From the NCBI RefSeq assembly GCF_021107415.1, contig NZ_JAIOSW010000451.1, forward strand, positions 1 to 21,855: 21,855 nt of DNA, given 5' to 3'. The translations under genes were made by a program, and so were the position numbers. The stretch comes from Desulfobacula sp. (lineage in GTDB: Bacteria > Desulfobacterota > Desulfobacteria > Desulfobacterales > Desulfobacteraceae). Shown here in pieces: positions 13,598-21,855 of the stretch; the stretch's first letter is position 1; every line of letters begins with the position of its first letter. The notes beneath the pieces are model-generated. The model ran no database searches. It saw nothing but the letters and a program-made list of their open reading frames with translations, and had not been told where the DNA came from.

Positions 13598-15085
13598 ATG
13601 CAGGATAATTTAGTATTACATTTTATGAACAAAAAAAAGACCATTTTGAAAAATTTGTTTTTCCTGGTGCTGGCTTTCGCAGCAGTCGTCTGTTTGCCTC
13701 TATATGTGTTTGGGGCACAGGATTTTGAAAAGGTTGTCAATCTGAAGATAAATCAAAAATGGACGGGTGATTTTGAACAAATGGTTCAAAAGCGTCTCAT
13801 CCGGGTCCTGATTCCTTATAGTAAAACATTTTATTTCCTTGATGGGGCCACTCAAAAAGGTGCGACGTATGAAATGGTCAAACAATTTGAAAAAACAATC
13901 AATAAGCAATTAAAAACCCGCCATCTTAAAGTACAGGTTCTTGTTATTCCCACATCAAGAGACAGGCTGATACCGGCTTTAGCAGAAGGTTTCGGGGATA
14001 TTGCAGCCGGCAATTTAACCATAACGGACAAGCGAATAAAACAGGTTGATTTTAGTGATCCTGTTGCAACAGGTATAAATGAAATTCTGGCTACCGGTCC
14101 TAAGAGTTCTCCTGTTAAAGATATGTCAGACTTAAGCGGTCAGGAAATTCATGTTCGAAAATCCAGCAGCTATTATGATAGCCTGAAGCTGGTTAACAAG
14201 ACATTGTCAGCCACCGGTAAACCTGAAATCAAGATCGTTGAAGCCAACGAGAATCTTGAGGATGAAGATCTTCTGGAAATGCTGAATGCGGGACTGATTC
14301 CCATGATGATCATTGACAGCCACAAGGGTAAATTCTGGGCTCAGGTTTTTGATAATATCACGCTTCATCCTGACATTAAATTCAGGGAAAATGCTAAGAT
14401 AGCTTGGGCAGTCCAAAAGAATACGCCTGAACTTAAAAAAGTGATCAACACCTTTGTTAAGACCCACAAAAAGGGTACCCTGATGGGGAATATTCTCTTT
14501 AACCGATACCTTAAGGGTACAAAATACGTAAAAAATAACCTTGCGGACAAAGACAGGAAAAGGTTCGAACAAACCGTGCAGTTTTTCCAAAAATATGCTG
14601 ATATGTATGACTTTGATTGGCTGCTGCTTGCTGCTCTTGCCTATCAGGAATCAACCATCGATCAAAGTAAGCGCAGCCATGTCGGAGCCATTGGTGTGAT
14701 GCAGATTTTGCCGACAACGGCCAGCGATAAGAATGTCAATATACCTGACATTGAAAAAATTGAACCCAATATTCATGCCGGGACAAAGTATCTTCGCTTT
14801 ATGATGAATAGATATTTTAATGACCCTGCCATTGACAAACTGAACCGGGCATTGTTGACATTTGCTTCGTATAACGCCGGCCCGGCCAGGGTTTCAAAAT
14901 TGCGGAAAGAGGCCAAAACCATGAATTTAGATCCCAATATCTGGTTTAGAAATGTTGAAATCGTTGCCGCCAAACGAATCGGCAGAGAAACCGTGCAATA
15001 TGTCAATAATATTTTTAAATATTATATTGCCTATACCTTTATCGCAAATCAGATGAACGTAAAGAACAAACTAAAACAGAAATAA
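13598..15085 (+). CDS. mltF: MltF-like membrane-bound lytic murein transglycosylase
   Basis: 495 residues. The hydrophobic signal/anchor is at about 17-40 (FFLVLAFAAVVCLPLYVFGA). Residues 62-310 form a solute-binding SBP_bac_3-like regulatory domain (RLIRVLIPYSKTFYF, FGDIAAGNLTITDKR, VDFSDPV). Residues 330-480 form the SLT domain with catalytic Glu 351 in AYQESTID, then GAIGVMQILPTTA and FASYNAGPARV. This order defines MltF: it cleaves peptidoglycan glycan strands to form 1,6-anhydro ends, with activity gated by the N-terminal domain. ATG 13625 (MNKKKT) gives a cleaner signal peptide than 13598. Neither start has a strong ribosome site. It is isolated between relics, with no obvious operon partner. 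Confidence 0.9.
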   Translation: MQDNLVLHFMNKKKTILKNLFFLVLAFAAVVCLPLYVFGAQDFEKVVNLKINQKWTGDFEQMVQKRLIRVLIPYSKTFYFLDGATQKGATYEMVKQFEKTINKQLKTRHLKVQVLVIPTSRDRLIPALAEGFGDIAAGNLTITDKRIKQVDFSDPVATGINEILATGPKSSPVKDMSDLSGQEIHVRKSSSYYDSLKLVNKTLSATGKPEIKIVEANENLEDEDLLEMLNAGLIPMMIIDSHKGKFWAQVFDNITLHPDIKFRENAKIAWAVQKNTPELKKVINTFVKTHKKGTLMGNILFNRYLKGTKYVKNNLADKDRKRFEQTVQFFQKYADMYDFDWLLLAALAYQESTIDQSKRSHVGAIGVMQILPTTASDKNVNIPDIEKIEPNIHAGTKYLRFMMNRYFNDPAIDKLNRALLTFASYNAGPARVSKLRKEAKTMNLDPNIWFRNVEIVAAKRIGRETVQYVNNIFKYYIAYTFIANQMNVKNKLKQK

Positions 15086-15105
15086 AGAGGAAGAAAGAGA
15101 CTTTT

Positions 15106-15207
15106 ATGTGCAAAGAAGTGCCTTGCTTCATTGCCGTCACACTTTTTATGTTAAGTGGTGTTGGCTCTGGACCAGATGTCAATTACCTATTCGACACCAA
15201 GAGATAA
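15106..15207 (+). CDS. Tiny ORF after mltF, doubtful
   Basis: 33 residues (MCKEVPCFIAVTLFMLSGVG, ending YLFDTKR), preceded by a purine-rich AAGAGGAAGAAAGAGA. It looks like a bare signal-peptide-like segment, either a gene remnant or chance. No family is recognised. Confidence 0.22.
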   Translation: MCKEVPCFIAVTLFMLSGVGSGPDVNYLFDTKR

Positions 15208-15286
15208 GTACAAAGCAGTTAAAAATAAATTTTTGTATAAAGCATGATACCGGTATATAAAAAATTAATTGTGGGCGGCCTGTTAT

Positions 15287-15424
15287 TCATATCTCCACAT
15301 GGCGTATCAGGAAAGATAAATAATCCTGAAAACCAACATGGATGCGACCTGCTGCACCGGCGGTTAAAGAAAATGTCAGCATTACCATTGCTGCCATGAT
15401 CATAACTAAACATAATCTTTTCAT
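15287..15424 (-). CDS. Small secreted protein, possibly truncated
   Basis: 45 residues. ATG 15424 follows a perfect AAGGAGG ribosome site (AAAAAGGAGGACACAAA). Residues 1-24 are an excellent signal peptide (KRLCLVMIMAAMVMLTFSLT, then AGAAG). Only about 20 residues follow (RIHVGFQDYLSFLIRHVEI), too short for most secreted families, so the gene may have lost its 3' end or been frameshifted. The remainder of 15208-15613 shows no other gene. Confidence 0.45.
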   Translation of the reverse strand: MKRLCLVMIMAAMVMLTFSLTAGAAGRIHVGFQDYLSFLIRHVEI

Positions 15425-15613
15425 TTTGTGTCCTCCTTTTTATCATTATTATAAAAAAAATTACTGCCCTTATTATATCTGACACCAAAAAAATATGTTT
15501 GTTCAAAATATTATTAAATCAATCTGTTTATCTCTCCAAACTATTAACCGTACCGGATCACATTGTGTATGAATCGATATAGAATAAAACAGAAGTGCAG
15601 GACAAAGACTTCA

Positions 15614-18600
15614 TCATATTTGCTTCATATTTTCCAGCAAGGGTTTAAATACGGTTATGGAATTTTGGACAAACCCGGATGAGAGCAATGCATCAACACT
15701 TTCAAAAGGGTCGTTGTTCTCAACACAAAGGGATACATACCGGTTTTCTTTTTCCCCTGTTTGATGATACCCGCCATACCAGCCGGCTTTGGTTTTTGAG
15801 TTGTTCATCGCTTTAAAAACCGTGTCCCTGTCAAGCGCTGACCAGTCAGGTTCCAAGCGGTCAGGTTCAAAATTTTGTTTTGATATGACCTGTACAAATT
15901 GCCAGGATGTTTCGCAAAAAAAATAAAAAGGCTGCTCTCCCCCTTTTATATAAATTTGAGTCAATTCTTTAAAATATTGGAGTGCCTGTGAGTCCAAAGC
16001 AGGAAACGAACAGGTTAACACGGGATTTTTCCCTTTAGGGTCCCGCCCGATAAGAATGGTCTTTTTTGGATAGTTAAGGGGTGCACAGATATTTAAAAAC
16101 AGATGCCTGATCCAGCCGGAAAGCAGTCTTGCACTATTGAGTTTTCCATACGTCACAAAATATACAGCGTCTTCCCTGATGTCGGAAAAATTTGCTGAAA
16201 CCATCAAACCGTCTATATTTATCTGTGTGGCAACAGGGGGCAATTGTTTTTTAGATGCAATGGCTCTGGCTGCATCGATAACAGGCCCGGCAGTGTTCAT
16301 CATTTTATCAAATTCAAGCTTGCCTTTCTCTCCAAAGGGAAGGCTGCCCATGGCTTTGAAAAACGGATAAAAATCTGTTTCCCCAAAAGGCTTGGAATTG
16401 GAAGCGGCTGATTCTTTTTCAACCAGGAAACTGCCAAGGATGTATTGATCCAGACCGGATATGGAAAAGACTTCCCTGTCCCGGGTCTGCTCTTTTAAGT
16501 CCTGAATTTTTATGTTCAATCCTTCCTTTACGAACCCTTCAACAGGATTTTTAAAAAAACGGATCATCTCATCAAGGGTGATGCTTGAAGGCAGCTCTCT
16601 TGATTCTTTTTTGGACGATGGCCGGACAAATAGTCGGCTTTGGAATCTGTCTGTTTCAGTTCTATCTGGGCAAAGTGCCTTTGCAATCCTGCAATTATCC
16701 TTTGAAAAAGAGAAAAACGAACCGGTTTGATTAAAATACTCTTCATTAAAGGGATGAAGCGGGTGGAAAAAATGATAGCCGACTCCTTTTTGCAAAACAA
16801 AGCTTTGATCTATGGTGTCCATAAGCTCGCTAATGACGCCTGCACAGGGAATCTTTGAGTTATCCTGTATACTTAACCCGGTATAGGTGCAGATAAACTT
16901 TAATCTTGCTGACAGCAGGGTTTCAAGAAACAGATACCTGTCTTCATCCCGTTCTATTTTATCACCGGGTTTTGGATATTTTTTTATCAGGTTGAATCCC
17001 GGGTTAAAGGAGTGTCTGGGAAAGGATTTTTCATCCATTCCCATCAAAACGACGATCTTAAACGGAATGCTGCGCATGGGCATGATATTGCAGAATGTGA
17101 TATTCCCTGCCAGAAAATTTCCCTGGGAAATATTGAGATCAAGCTTTTGCTCAATGACACAAAAAATTATATCAAATGAGACTGTTTCGTCAAACCCTGC
17201 CTTTTGGGCATCTTCTTTAAGCTGATCAATGGCCTGGGTCAGGAAAATCAAGTCTTCCCCGTTTTTAAAATTTCGATCCATTAAAGAGACGGATATTTGC
17301 TTTAACGCCTCACACCATTTTCCAATTGTTTTTTGACCGGCCAGGGTTTTGAGACCGGAAAACAAGGTATGACAAAAAGCTGCAAACTTGCCCAGCACTT
17401 CAAGATCAAGTCCTTCAAAAGACTGGCAGGGCAGGATATCCTGCACCAGAAAATCCTGATTTTCCGGCATGGCCATGCCCATAAAAAGCCGCTGCAATCC
17501 AAACTGCCAGGTGTTTTCTTCAAAGGGCGGCAAGCCTAAGGTTTCTCTATGCCCGGCATCCCGGCCCCAGAGGATTTTAGCATCCTCAGCCATCTTTTCA
17601 ATCATAGAGATCTCATCAAAAGTGATTTTAAACTTTTGAGCAATGGATTCAGACAGCAGAAGATCCAGCACACAACTTTGCTCAAGCCGGGAGTTTCTCA
17701 GGGCCAGTATTTTTAAAAAAGCATCCAGAGGCTCTGATTCGGATCTCTTCCTGCGGTCACTGATGGAGAACGGCAAGGGCGTTTCCAAAGCAAAAACAGA
17801 TTCGATAACTGGTGCATACGCCTCAACATCCGGCATCATCACAATGATGTCATGGGGGGCAAGTTCAGCATCTTTTTCAAATTCGTTTAATAAAAGATCC
17901 TTTAACACCTGGGCTTCCCTCATGGGAGAATGACAGGCATGAATACAAATGGATGTATCAGATGCCGCAATGGTGACAGGAGCATCATCGCAGCCTTCTT
18001 TTCGATGGACAAGATTTAATACATCGGATTGAAGATGCGAAAGCATGGTATCGGAGTCATGCCCTGGATCATGAAACAGATCATCAAAGGGTTCATGGTA
18101 ATTAAACGCTTCAAGGCAGGAGTGAAACTCTTTTCCCGACGTTCCCAGAGACGACAGCAGCGGATTTGCCATTTCATAGTATAATAGTTCGGGATCAATC
18201 CCTGCGTCTTCCTTTAAAGCTATTCGCCCTATCTGTCCGGCTGATTTGATATCAAAAAAGAATTGGTTGGATGGTGTAAGAAGAAACAGATTTATATCCA
18301 TCATTTCAGACATTTTTTCAAACACCTGCAAAAACAATTTGGGCAAAGCTGATATGCCGAAAAGTGACATCCGTGACGGAAGATTATCCATGCTGATAGT
18401 TTTTTTAGAAAATCTCTCCAGGAAGAGATCCACTTTAAAGGCCAGGTGATTTTTGGGGTCTTTTGATACAATTTGATTCCAGAGTTTTGCCTGCCATTGT
18501 GCCACAGGATCTTTGAAAATTTCATGGAATGGATGGGATGGATGGGTTTGCCGGCCTTTTTGCCAGTCTATTAGCAGTTCAGGCCGATAAACCTGGTAAT

Positions 18601-19033
18601 CGTCAAACACTTTTGCAATTTTCATGGAGAGCTGATAAAGTTTTTTTCCTGTTTCATCTTCCTTAATATAATTTTTTACGCTTGACAGCTCTTTTGGGGA
18701 TGGGTTCTCGCTGAGCATCTTCAGGATGGACCAGAAAAGAATATCTTCATTCAAACTATCCTGCGGATCTTCCATGTCCTCCAGATCATCTATATCTTCT
18801 GGCGGGTTGAAGCTTGTGAGAATTTGATCCAGCATCTGTCTTGGAAAAGCAAAGTTCATATTTGCGCAGACACCAAAGTTTTGAGCCATCTGCAGGGTGA
18901 TCCACTGTTTCATCCCCCTGGACTGGATACCGATCCATTCAGGCATCATTGGATTGTCCGGCACGTCGCCCAAAACAGAGACCAAAGCATCCATCAGGTT
19001 TTCCATTTTATTACTTTTAAAAATATTAAACAA
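15614..19033 (-). CDS. recC: RecC, Chi-recognition subunit of exodeoxyribonuclease V
   Basis: 1139 residues (E. coli 1122). The N-terminus FNIFKSNKMENLMDAL plus IGIQSRGMKQWI (35-46) and FGVCANMNFAFPRQ (53-66) is the standard RecC opening. The block VVLMGMDEKSFPR and RDEDRYLFLETLLSARLKF (about 660-715) is the degenerate helicase-like core typical of RecC. No Walker A is present, as expected, because RecC lost helicase activity and instead scans for Chi and splits the duplex. The start is TTG 19033 with an AAGGA ribosome site six bases upstream (19040-19044). recB is not adjacent and begins 5.8 kb downstream. The 3' end is partly duplicated at 11848-11907. Confidence 0.95.
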   Translation of the reverse strand: MFNIFKSNKMENLMDALVSVLGDVPDNPMMPEWIGIQSRGMKQWITLQMAQNFGVCANMNFAFPRQMLDQILTSFNPPEDIDDLEDMEDPQDSLNEDILFWSILKMLSENPSPKELSSVKNYIKEDETGKKLYQLSMKIAKVFDDYQVYRPELLIDWQKGRQTHPSHPFHEIFKDPVAQWQAKLWNQIVSKDPKNHLAFKVDLFLERFSKKTISMDNLPSRMSLFGISALPKLFLQVFEKMSEMMDINLFLLTPSNQFFFDIKSAGQIGRIALKEDAGIDPELLYYEMANPLLSSLGTSGKEFHSCLEAFNYHEPFDDLFHDPGHDSDTMLSHLQSDVLNLVHRKEGCDDAPVTIAASDTSICIHACHSPMREAQVLKDLLLNEFEKDAELAPHDIIVMMPDVEAYAPVIESVFALETPLPFSISDRRKRSESEPLDAFLKILALRNSRLEQSCVLDLLLSESIAQKFKITFDEISMIEKMAEDAKILWGRDAGHRETLGLPPFEENTWQFGLQRLFMGMAMPENQDFLVQDILPCQSFEGLDLEVLGKFAAFCHTLFSGLKTLAGQKTIGKWCEALKQISVSLMDRNFKNGEDLIFLTQAIDQLKEDAQKAGFDETVSFDIIFCVIEQKLDLNISQGNFLAGNITFCNIMPMRSIPFKIVVLMGMDEKSFPRHSFNPGFNLIKKYPKPGDKIERDEDRYLFLETLLSARLKFICTYTGLSIQDNSKIPCAGVISELMDTIDQSFVLQKGVGYHFFHPLHPFNEEYFNQTGSFFSFSKDNCRIAKALCPDRTETDRFQSRLFVRPSSKKESRELPSSITLDEMIRFFKNPVEGFVKEGLNIKIQDLKEQTRDREVFSISGLDQYILGSFLVEKESAASNSKPFGETDFYPFFKAMGSLPFGEKGKLEFDKMMNTAGPVIDAARAIASKKQLPPVATQINIDGLMVSANFSDIREDAVYFVTYGKLNSARLLSGWIRHLFLNICAPLNYPKKTILIGRDPKGKNPVLTCSFPALDSQALQYFKELTQIYIKGGEQPFYFFCETSWQFVQVISKQNFEPDRLEPDWSALDRDTVFKAMNNSKTKAGWYGGYHQTGEKENRYVSLCVENNDPFESVDALLSSGFVQNSITVFKPLLENMKQI

Positions 19034-19109
19034 AACTGATCCTTATTTTTAAGAGATCTTGTCACAATATCAAACCCTGCAACAGCAATCAAACCCATTT
19101 ATTTTCTGC

Positions 19110-19137
19110 TTGGCTTTTTTCATAGTTATGGTATTTT
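19110..19137 (+). promoter_or_regulatory. Candidate promoter of the DUF4139 pair
   Basis: TTGGCT (19110-19115) and TATTTT (19132-19137) are spaced by 16 bases, about 55 bases before ATG 19192, in the 158-base divergent region shared with recC. The match is fair, not decisive. Confidence 0.35.
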
Positions 19138-19191
19138 ACCAGTAGATAAATCAAACAAGTTAAATAAATCAATTTTTCAAAAGGAACTTCT

Positions 19192-20550
19192 ATGCCGGTA
19201 AAAAAAATATTAAAACCCGTTCTTTTTGCAATGGTGATCTCTTTACTTCCTGTTTTTAATGCTGTTGCAAAAATTGATCTTGTCACATTGCGGGATCGTC
19301 AATCCGTACAGACCACCATTTATAATAAAGCGGATTTAACCCTTGTCCGGGACAAAAGAGTGTTAAGTTTTGTCAAAGGGATAAACCAATTGCAATTTTC
19401 CTGGGCCAATACAAAAATTGATCCCACATCCCTTAGTCTTGAAATTAAAAAGCTGACTGATGAAATTGATATTGTTGAAATCACTTATCCTCCCGGAACC
19501 AAAGATGTGGGAATCTGGAAAATAAAAGCGGAACAGGCCTGCCAGGTGCCGGTTGAGATCACATATTTTACATCCGGAATATCCTGGAAATCATACTATA
19601 TTGCGCAGCTTTCTAAAGATCAGAAAACCTGTGAATTAAAAGGATATGTCACGGTGACCAACACTTCCGGAGAAGATTACAATAATGCGCAAACAAGGCT
19701 TGTTGTTGGAAAAATCAATATACTGGACAAGATTGCTCATCTTGCTTCCCTTCAATACCCCTATGGCCGGCCTGAAGCCGGCGAATCAAAACTGAAAAGC
19801 ATTTATAAGGAAGAAATGGTAGAGCTTGATTTTGCCCAGCCCAGGATGGCCATGGGGGCTGCCATGGCAGAAGCCCGGCCCAAAGAGATAAAAAAACAAG
19901 GACTTTCCGAATATTTTCTCTATACCATTGAAGGAAGAGAGAGCATTGCCCATGGCTGGTCCAAGCGCCTTTTATCATTTAAGGCAGACGATATCAAAGT
20001 TAAAAATATTTATAAGTACGAAACCAACCGGTTTGGGAAAAATGTGGTCAGATTTTTAACCTTTAAAAATGATAAAGAAAACAATCTGGGTCAAACCCCT
20101 TTGCCCGGAGGGGAAATAAAAGTGTTTCACAGCATCGGGGAAACCGGACAACTTGATTATATCGGATCTGATACAACAAAATACATTCCTGTCAGTAAAA
20201 AAGTGGAACTTAATCTTGGCAACACCTTAAATGTAAAAATTGTTCCCCGGATCATGGCATATACAAAGAAAAATATTATTTTTGACAATAAAGGAAACGT
20301 CAGCGGATTTGACGAAGTCAAAGCCTTTGAAATACAGCTTTCAAATTTCACCGCTATGACATCAACCATTGAGTATGTTAAAAACCTTGATTCAAGTCAT
20401 TTTAAAATCACTGACATGACTCATCCCGATCAATTTGAAAAAATTGATCAGAATACGATCAAATTTACGATCGAGCTTGCCCCCCATTCAAATAAAAGTA
20501 TTCAATTTACCCTGACGACTTTAAGAGGAGAAAGAAGATGGCAGCAATAA
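19192..20550 (+). CDS. Secreted DUF4139-domain protein, first of a tandem pair
   Basis: 452 residues. The signal peptide is about 1-26 (VLFAMVISLLPVFNAVAKID). The N-terminal part has VRDKRVLSFVKGINQLQFSW and IDPTSLSLEI. The middle carries the DUF4139 hallmarks YFTSGISWKSYYIAQL and GYVTVTNTSGEDYNNAQTRL. A low-complexity Met/Ala patch (MAMGAAMAEA, about 219-228) separates two halves. The C-terminal half has NNLGQTPLPGGEIKVF and FEIQLSNFTAMTSTIEYV. The family is widespread, predicted beta-rich and exported, and of unknown function. AAAAGGAA supplies the ribosome site. The end overlaps the next gene by 13 bases, so the two are co-expressed. Confidence 0.85.
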   Translation: MPVKKILKPVLFAMVISLLPVFNAVAKIDLVTLRDRQSVQTTIYNKADLTLVRDKRVLSFVKGINQLQFSWANTKIDPTSLSLEIKKLTDEIDIVEITYPPGTKDVGIWKIKAEQACQVPVEITYFTSGISWKSYYIAQLSKDQKTCELKGYVTVTNTSGEDYNNAQTRLVVGKINILDKIAHLASLQYPYGRPEAGESKLKSIYKEEMVELDFAQPRMAMGAAMAEARPKEIKKQGLSEYFLYTIEGRESIAHGWSKRLLSFKADDIKVKNIYKYETNRFGKNVVRFLTFKNDKENNLGQTPLPGGEIKVFHSIGETGQLDYIGSDTTKYIPVSKKVELNLGNTLNVKIVPRIMAYTKKNIIFDNKGNVSGFDEVKAFEIQLSNFTAMTSTIEYVKNLDSSHFKITDMTHPDQFEKIDQNTIKFTIELAPHSNKSIQFTLTTLRGERRWQQ

Positions 20551-21710
20551 AATATATCAAACCTGTGTGCTTAAGCATCCTTATTCTATTGGGATCAATC
20601 ATAGTTTCCCAGGCAAGAACAAGTCTTGTATCATTGCCGCCAAGACAAGATGTTGCCATTCGACTGGGAGACCATGGGACAACATTAGTTCAGGAAAAAA
20701 GAATCCTCACGCTTAAAAAGGGTATCAATACAATAGATTTTTCCTGGCAGAGTGTCATGATTGACCCCGCAAGTATTACACTTGCTACCCTTTCAAATCC
20801 TGACAAAATCAGCATATTAAGTGTCAGCTATCCCCCCAACGAGGCCGCTCTGGTATGGGATGTCTCAAGCCGTGAGGATCTTGAAGAAAAAATAATGATC
20901 AGTTATCTTCTGGCAAATATAGACTATATTGTTACCTATAGAGCTGTAACAGACCCTGCAGAAAAAACCATTGATTTAAAGTCTTTCCTGGTGTTGAGAA
21001 ATTTTTCAGGAGAAAATTTTGATACGGTGACGGCATCGCTTAATTTTGGAAACCCCTTTAACACAAGTATCCACAATCTTGAAACAAAGCGAATCCTTGT
21101 CTCGCAAAAACAAAAAATTCCCATAAAAAAGGTCTATACCTGGAATGCCTTAAAAATGCCCCATGAGCCTGAAAAATTAAAAACGGCTGTGGGCATCCCC
21201 ACGAGCTATGAATTTATCAATAATAAAGATTCAAATCTTGGTCAAACAGCTCTTCTTAAAGGAAAGGCACGGCTCTTTGCCCGGGACAGTCAGGGCAGCA
21301 CCATCTTTCTGGGAGAAGACAGGGTCAAGTTCACCCCTGTGGGCGATAAAACAGGTCTTCATATCGGTGACAGCCGCGACATTGTCGTCACCCAGCACAG
21401 GCTTGACACAAAAAGAACCAATATCAAACGCAATACCAACGGTAAAATCCAGGTTTACGATGAAATCATAAAAGAGCAGATCATTATGGAAAATCTTAAA
21501 GACACCCCGGTGATCCTGTCTCTCATGGAAACCATCCCGGGCCAGTGGAACCCCTTGGACATATCAATGGCGTATGAGCAAAAGGACCATAAAACCCTGA
21601 TATTCAGTGTTAAGCTTTTGGCAAAAGAAAAGAAGACCCTTAGTATGCATTACAAAGTATTGAATATATTTGCCCAGAAATTCTCCCGATACAACCGGGT
21701 GGTTAATTAA
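20538..21710 (+). CDS. Secreted DUF4139-like protein, second of a tandem pair
   Basis: 390 residues, a divergent paralogue of the upstream protein. The signal peptide is about 1-26 (LSILILLGSIIVSQARTSL). Shared landmarks include QEKRILTLKKGINTIDFSW with IDPASITL, ISYLLANIDYIVTYRAV (counterpart of the FTSGISWKSYYIAQL segment), LVLRNFSGENFDTVTASL, and DSNLGQTALLKGKARLF followed by FLGEDRVKFTPVGDKTGLHIG. It lacks the Met/Ala patch. Ribosome site AGGAGAAAG sits inside the upstream coding end. The tandem, overlapping arrangement suggests that the two products act together, perhaps as a complex in the periplasm. This is an inference. Confidence 0.82.
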   Translation: MAAIKYIKPVCLSILILLGSIIVSQARTSLVSLPPRQDVAIRLGDHGTTLVQEKRILTLKKGINTIDFSWQSVMIDPASITLATLSNPDKISILSVSYPPNEAALVWDVSSREDLEEKIMISYLLANIDYIVTYRAVTDPAEKTIDLKSFLVLRNFSGENFDTVTASLNFGNPFNTSIHNLETKRILVSQKQKIPIKKVYTWNALKMPHEPEKLKTAVGIPTSYEFINNKDSNLGQTALLKGKARLFARDSQGSTIFLGEDRVKFTPVGDKTGLHIGDSRDIVVTQHRLDTKRTNIKRNTNGKIQVYDEIIKEQIIMENLKDTPVILSLMETIPGQWNPLDISMAYEQKDHKTLIFSVKLLAKEKKTLSMHYKVLNIFAQKFSRYNRVVN

Positions 21711-21737
21711 TTTGTTCAGGTCATTAATTTTGGGTAA

Positions 21738-21855
21738 TCACATATGAACCGGGTTGTCCTCATTATCCAATACTTCACGTATCTTTTGGGAAAGATCTTT
21801 CATAACAACCGGCTTCATCAAAAAACCTTTAATGCCCAGAAATACCGCTTTTTCT
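21738..21855 (-). CDS. Response-regulator receiver domain, C-terminal end (cut by window edge)
   Basis: The last 38 residues of a protein reading EKAVFLGIKGFLMKPVVMKD, then LSQKIREVLDN and a short tail before TGA. The GIKGFLMKPV segment carries the conserved Lys-Pro of CheY-like receiver domains (K next to P, end of beta-5), and the following helix is alpha-5. The protein stops directly after the receiver, as in hybrid sensor kinases or single-domain regulators. It converges with the DUF4139 pair, leaving only 27 bases between stops, and no terminator is evident. Confidence 0.8.
   Translation of the reverse strand, partial: EKAVFLGIKGFLMKPVVMKDLSQKIREVLDNEDNPVHM

Noticed and set aside
15219..15506. 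95-codon minus-strand ORF
   Set aside because: The frame starting at 15424 has a perfect ribosome site and a signal peptide. The 95-codon frame has neither.

Overview
The window reads like the chromosome of a mesophilic Gram-negative deltaproteobacterium. A Desulfobacterales member near Desulfobacula or Desulfobacter is my best guess, from overall AT-richness, gene style, the abundance of small toxin-antitoxin (TA) modules and the RecB/RecC sequences. No marker gene proves this. Most genes are AT-rich. The FG-GAP gene at 10100-11773 is visibly richer in GC and may have been acquired.

Layout. (1) 1-918, minus: 5' part of a secreted right-handed beta-helix protein with a GTG start. (2) 1458-4570, plus: a TA island. 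It holds a VapC toxin whose antitoxin lost its N-terminus, an AAA/DUF4143 ATPase preceded by a perfect 18-bp inverted repeat, an intact Phd-VapC pair, and remnants of a MazE-MazF pair. (3) 6091-4588, minus: four overlapping genes, namely a 58-aa proline-rich small protein, an ECF sigma factor, a single-pass membrane protein (probable anti-sigma) and a Spy/CnrX-like periplasmic protein. This is a compact envelope-signalling unit. (4) 9806-6276, minus: recB, preceded by and overlapping a decayed antitoxin gene. (5) 10100-15424: an accessory block with an FG-GAP/dockerin-like secreted protein, a 60-bp scrambled remnant of the recC 3' end, a YefM/RelE-type TA pair, a 5'-truncated TolC-family gene, an MltF-like lytic transglycosylase and a few tiny ORFs. 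(6) 19033-15614, minus: recC. (7) 19192-21710, plus: two overlapping paralogous secreted DUF4139 proteins. (8) 21855-21738, minus: the C-terminal end of a receiver (REC) domain.

How the parts relate. recC and recB normally sit side by side and encode two subunits of one DNA-repair nuclease. Here they share a strand but are 5.8 kb apart. The gap is filled with accessory genes, decayed TA genes and a partial recC copy, and no recD is present in the window. The repeated recC 3' fragment and the antitoxin remnant touching the recB start are the visible scars of this disruption. The sigma/membrane/periplasmic operon downstream of recB looks like an independent sense-and-respond circuit. I found no CRISPR array, tRNA, rRNA, complete insertion sequence or convincing intrinsic terminator.
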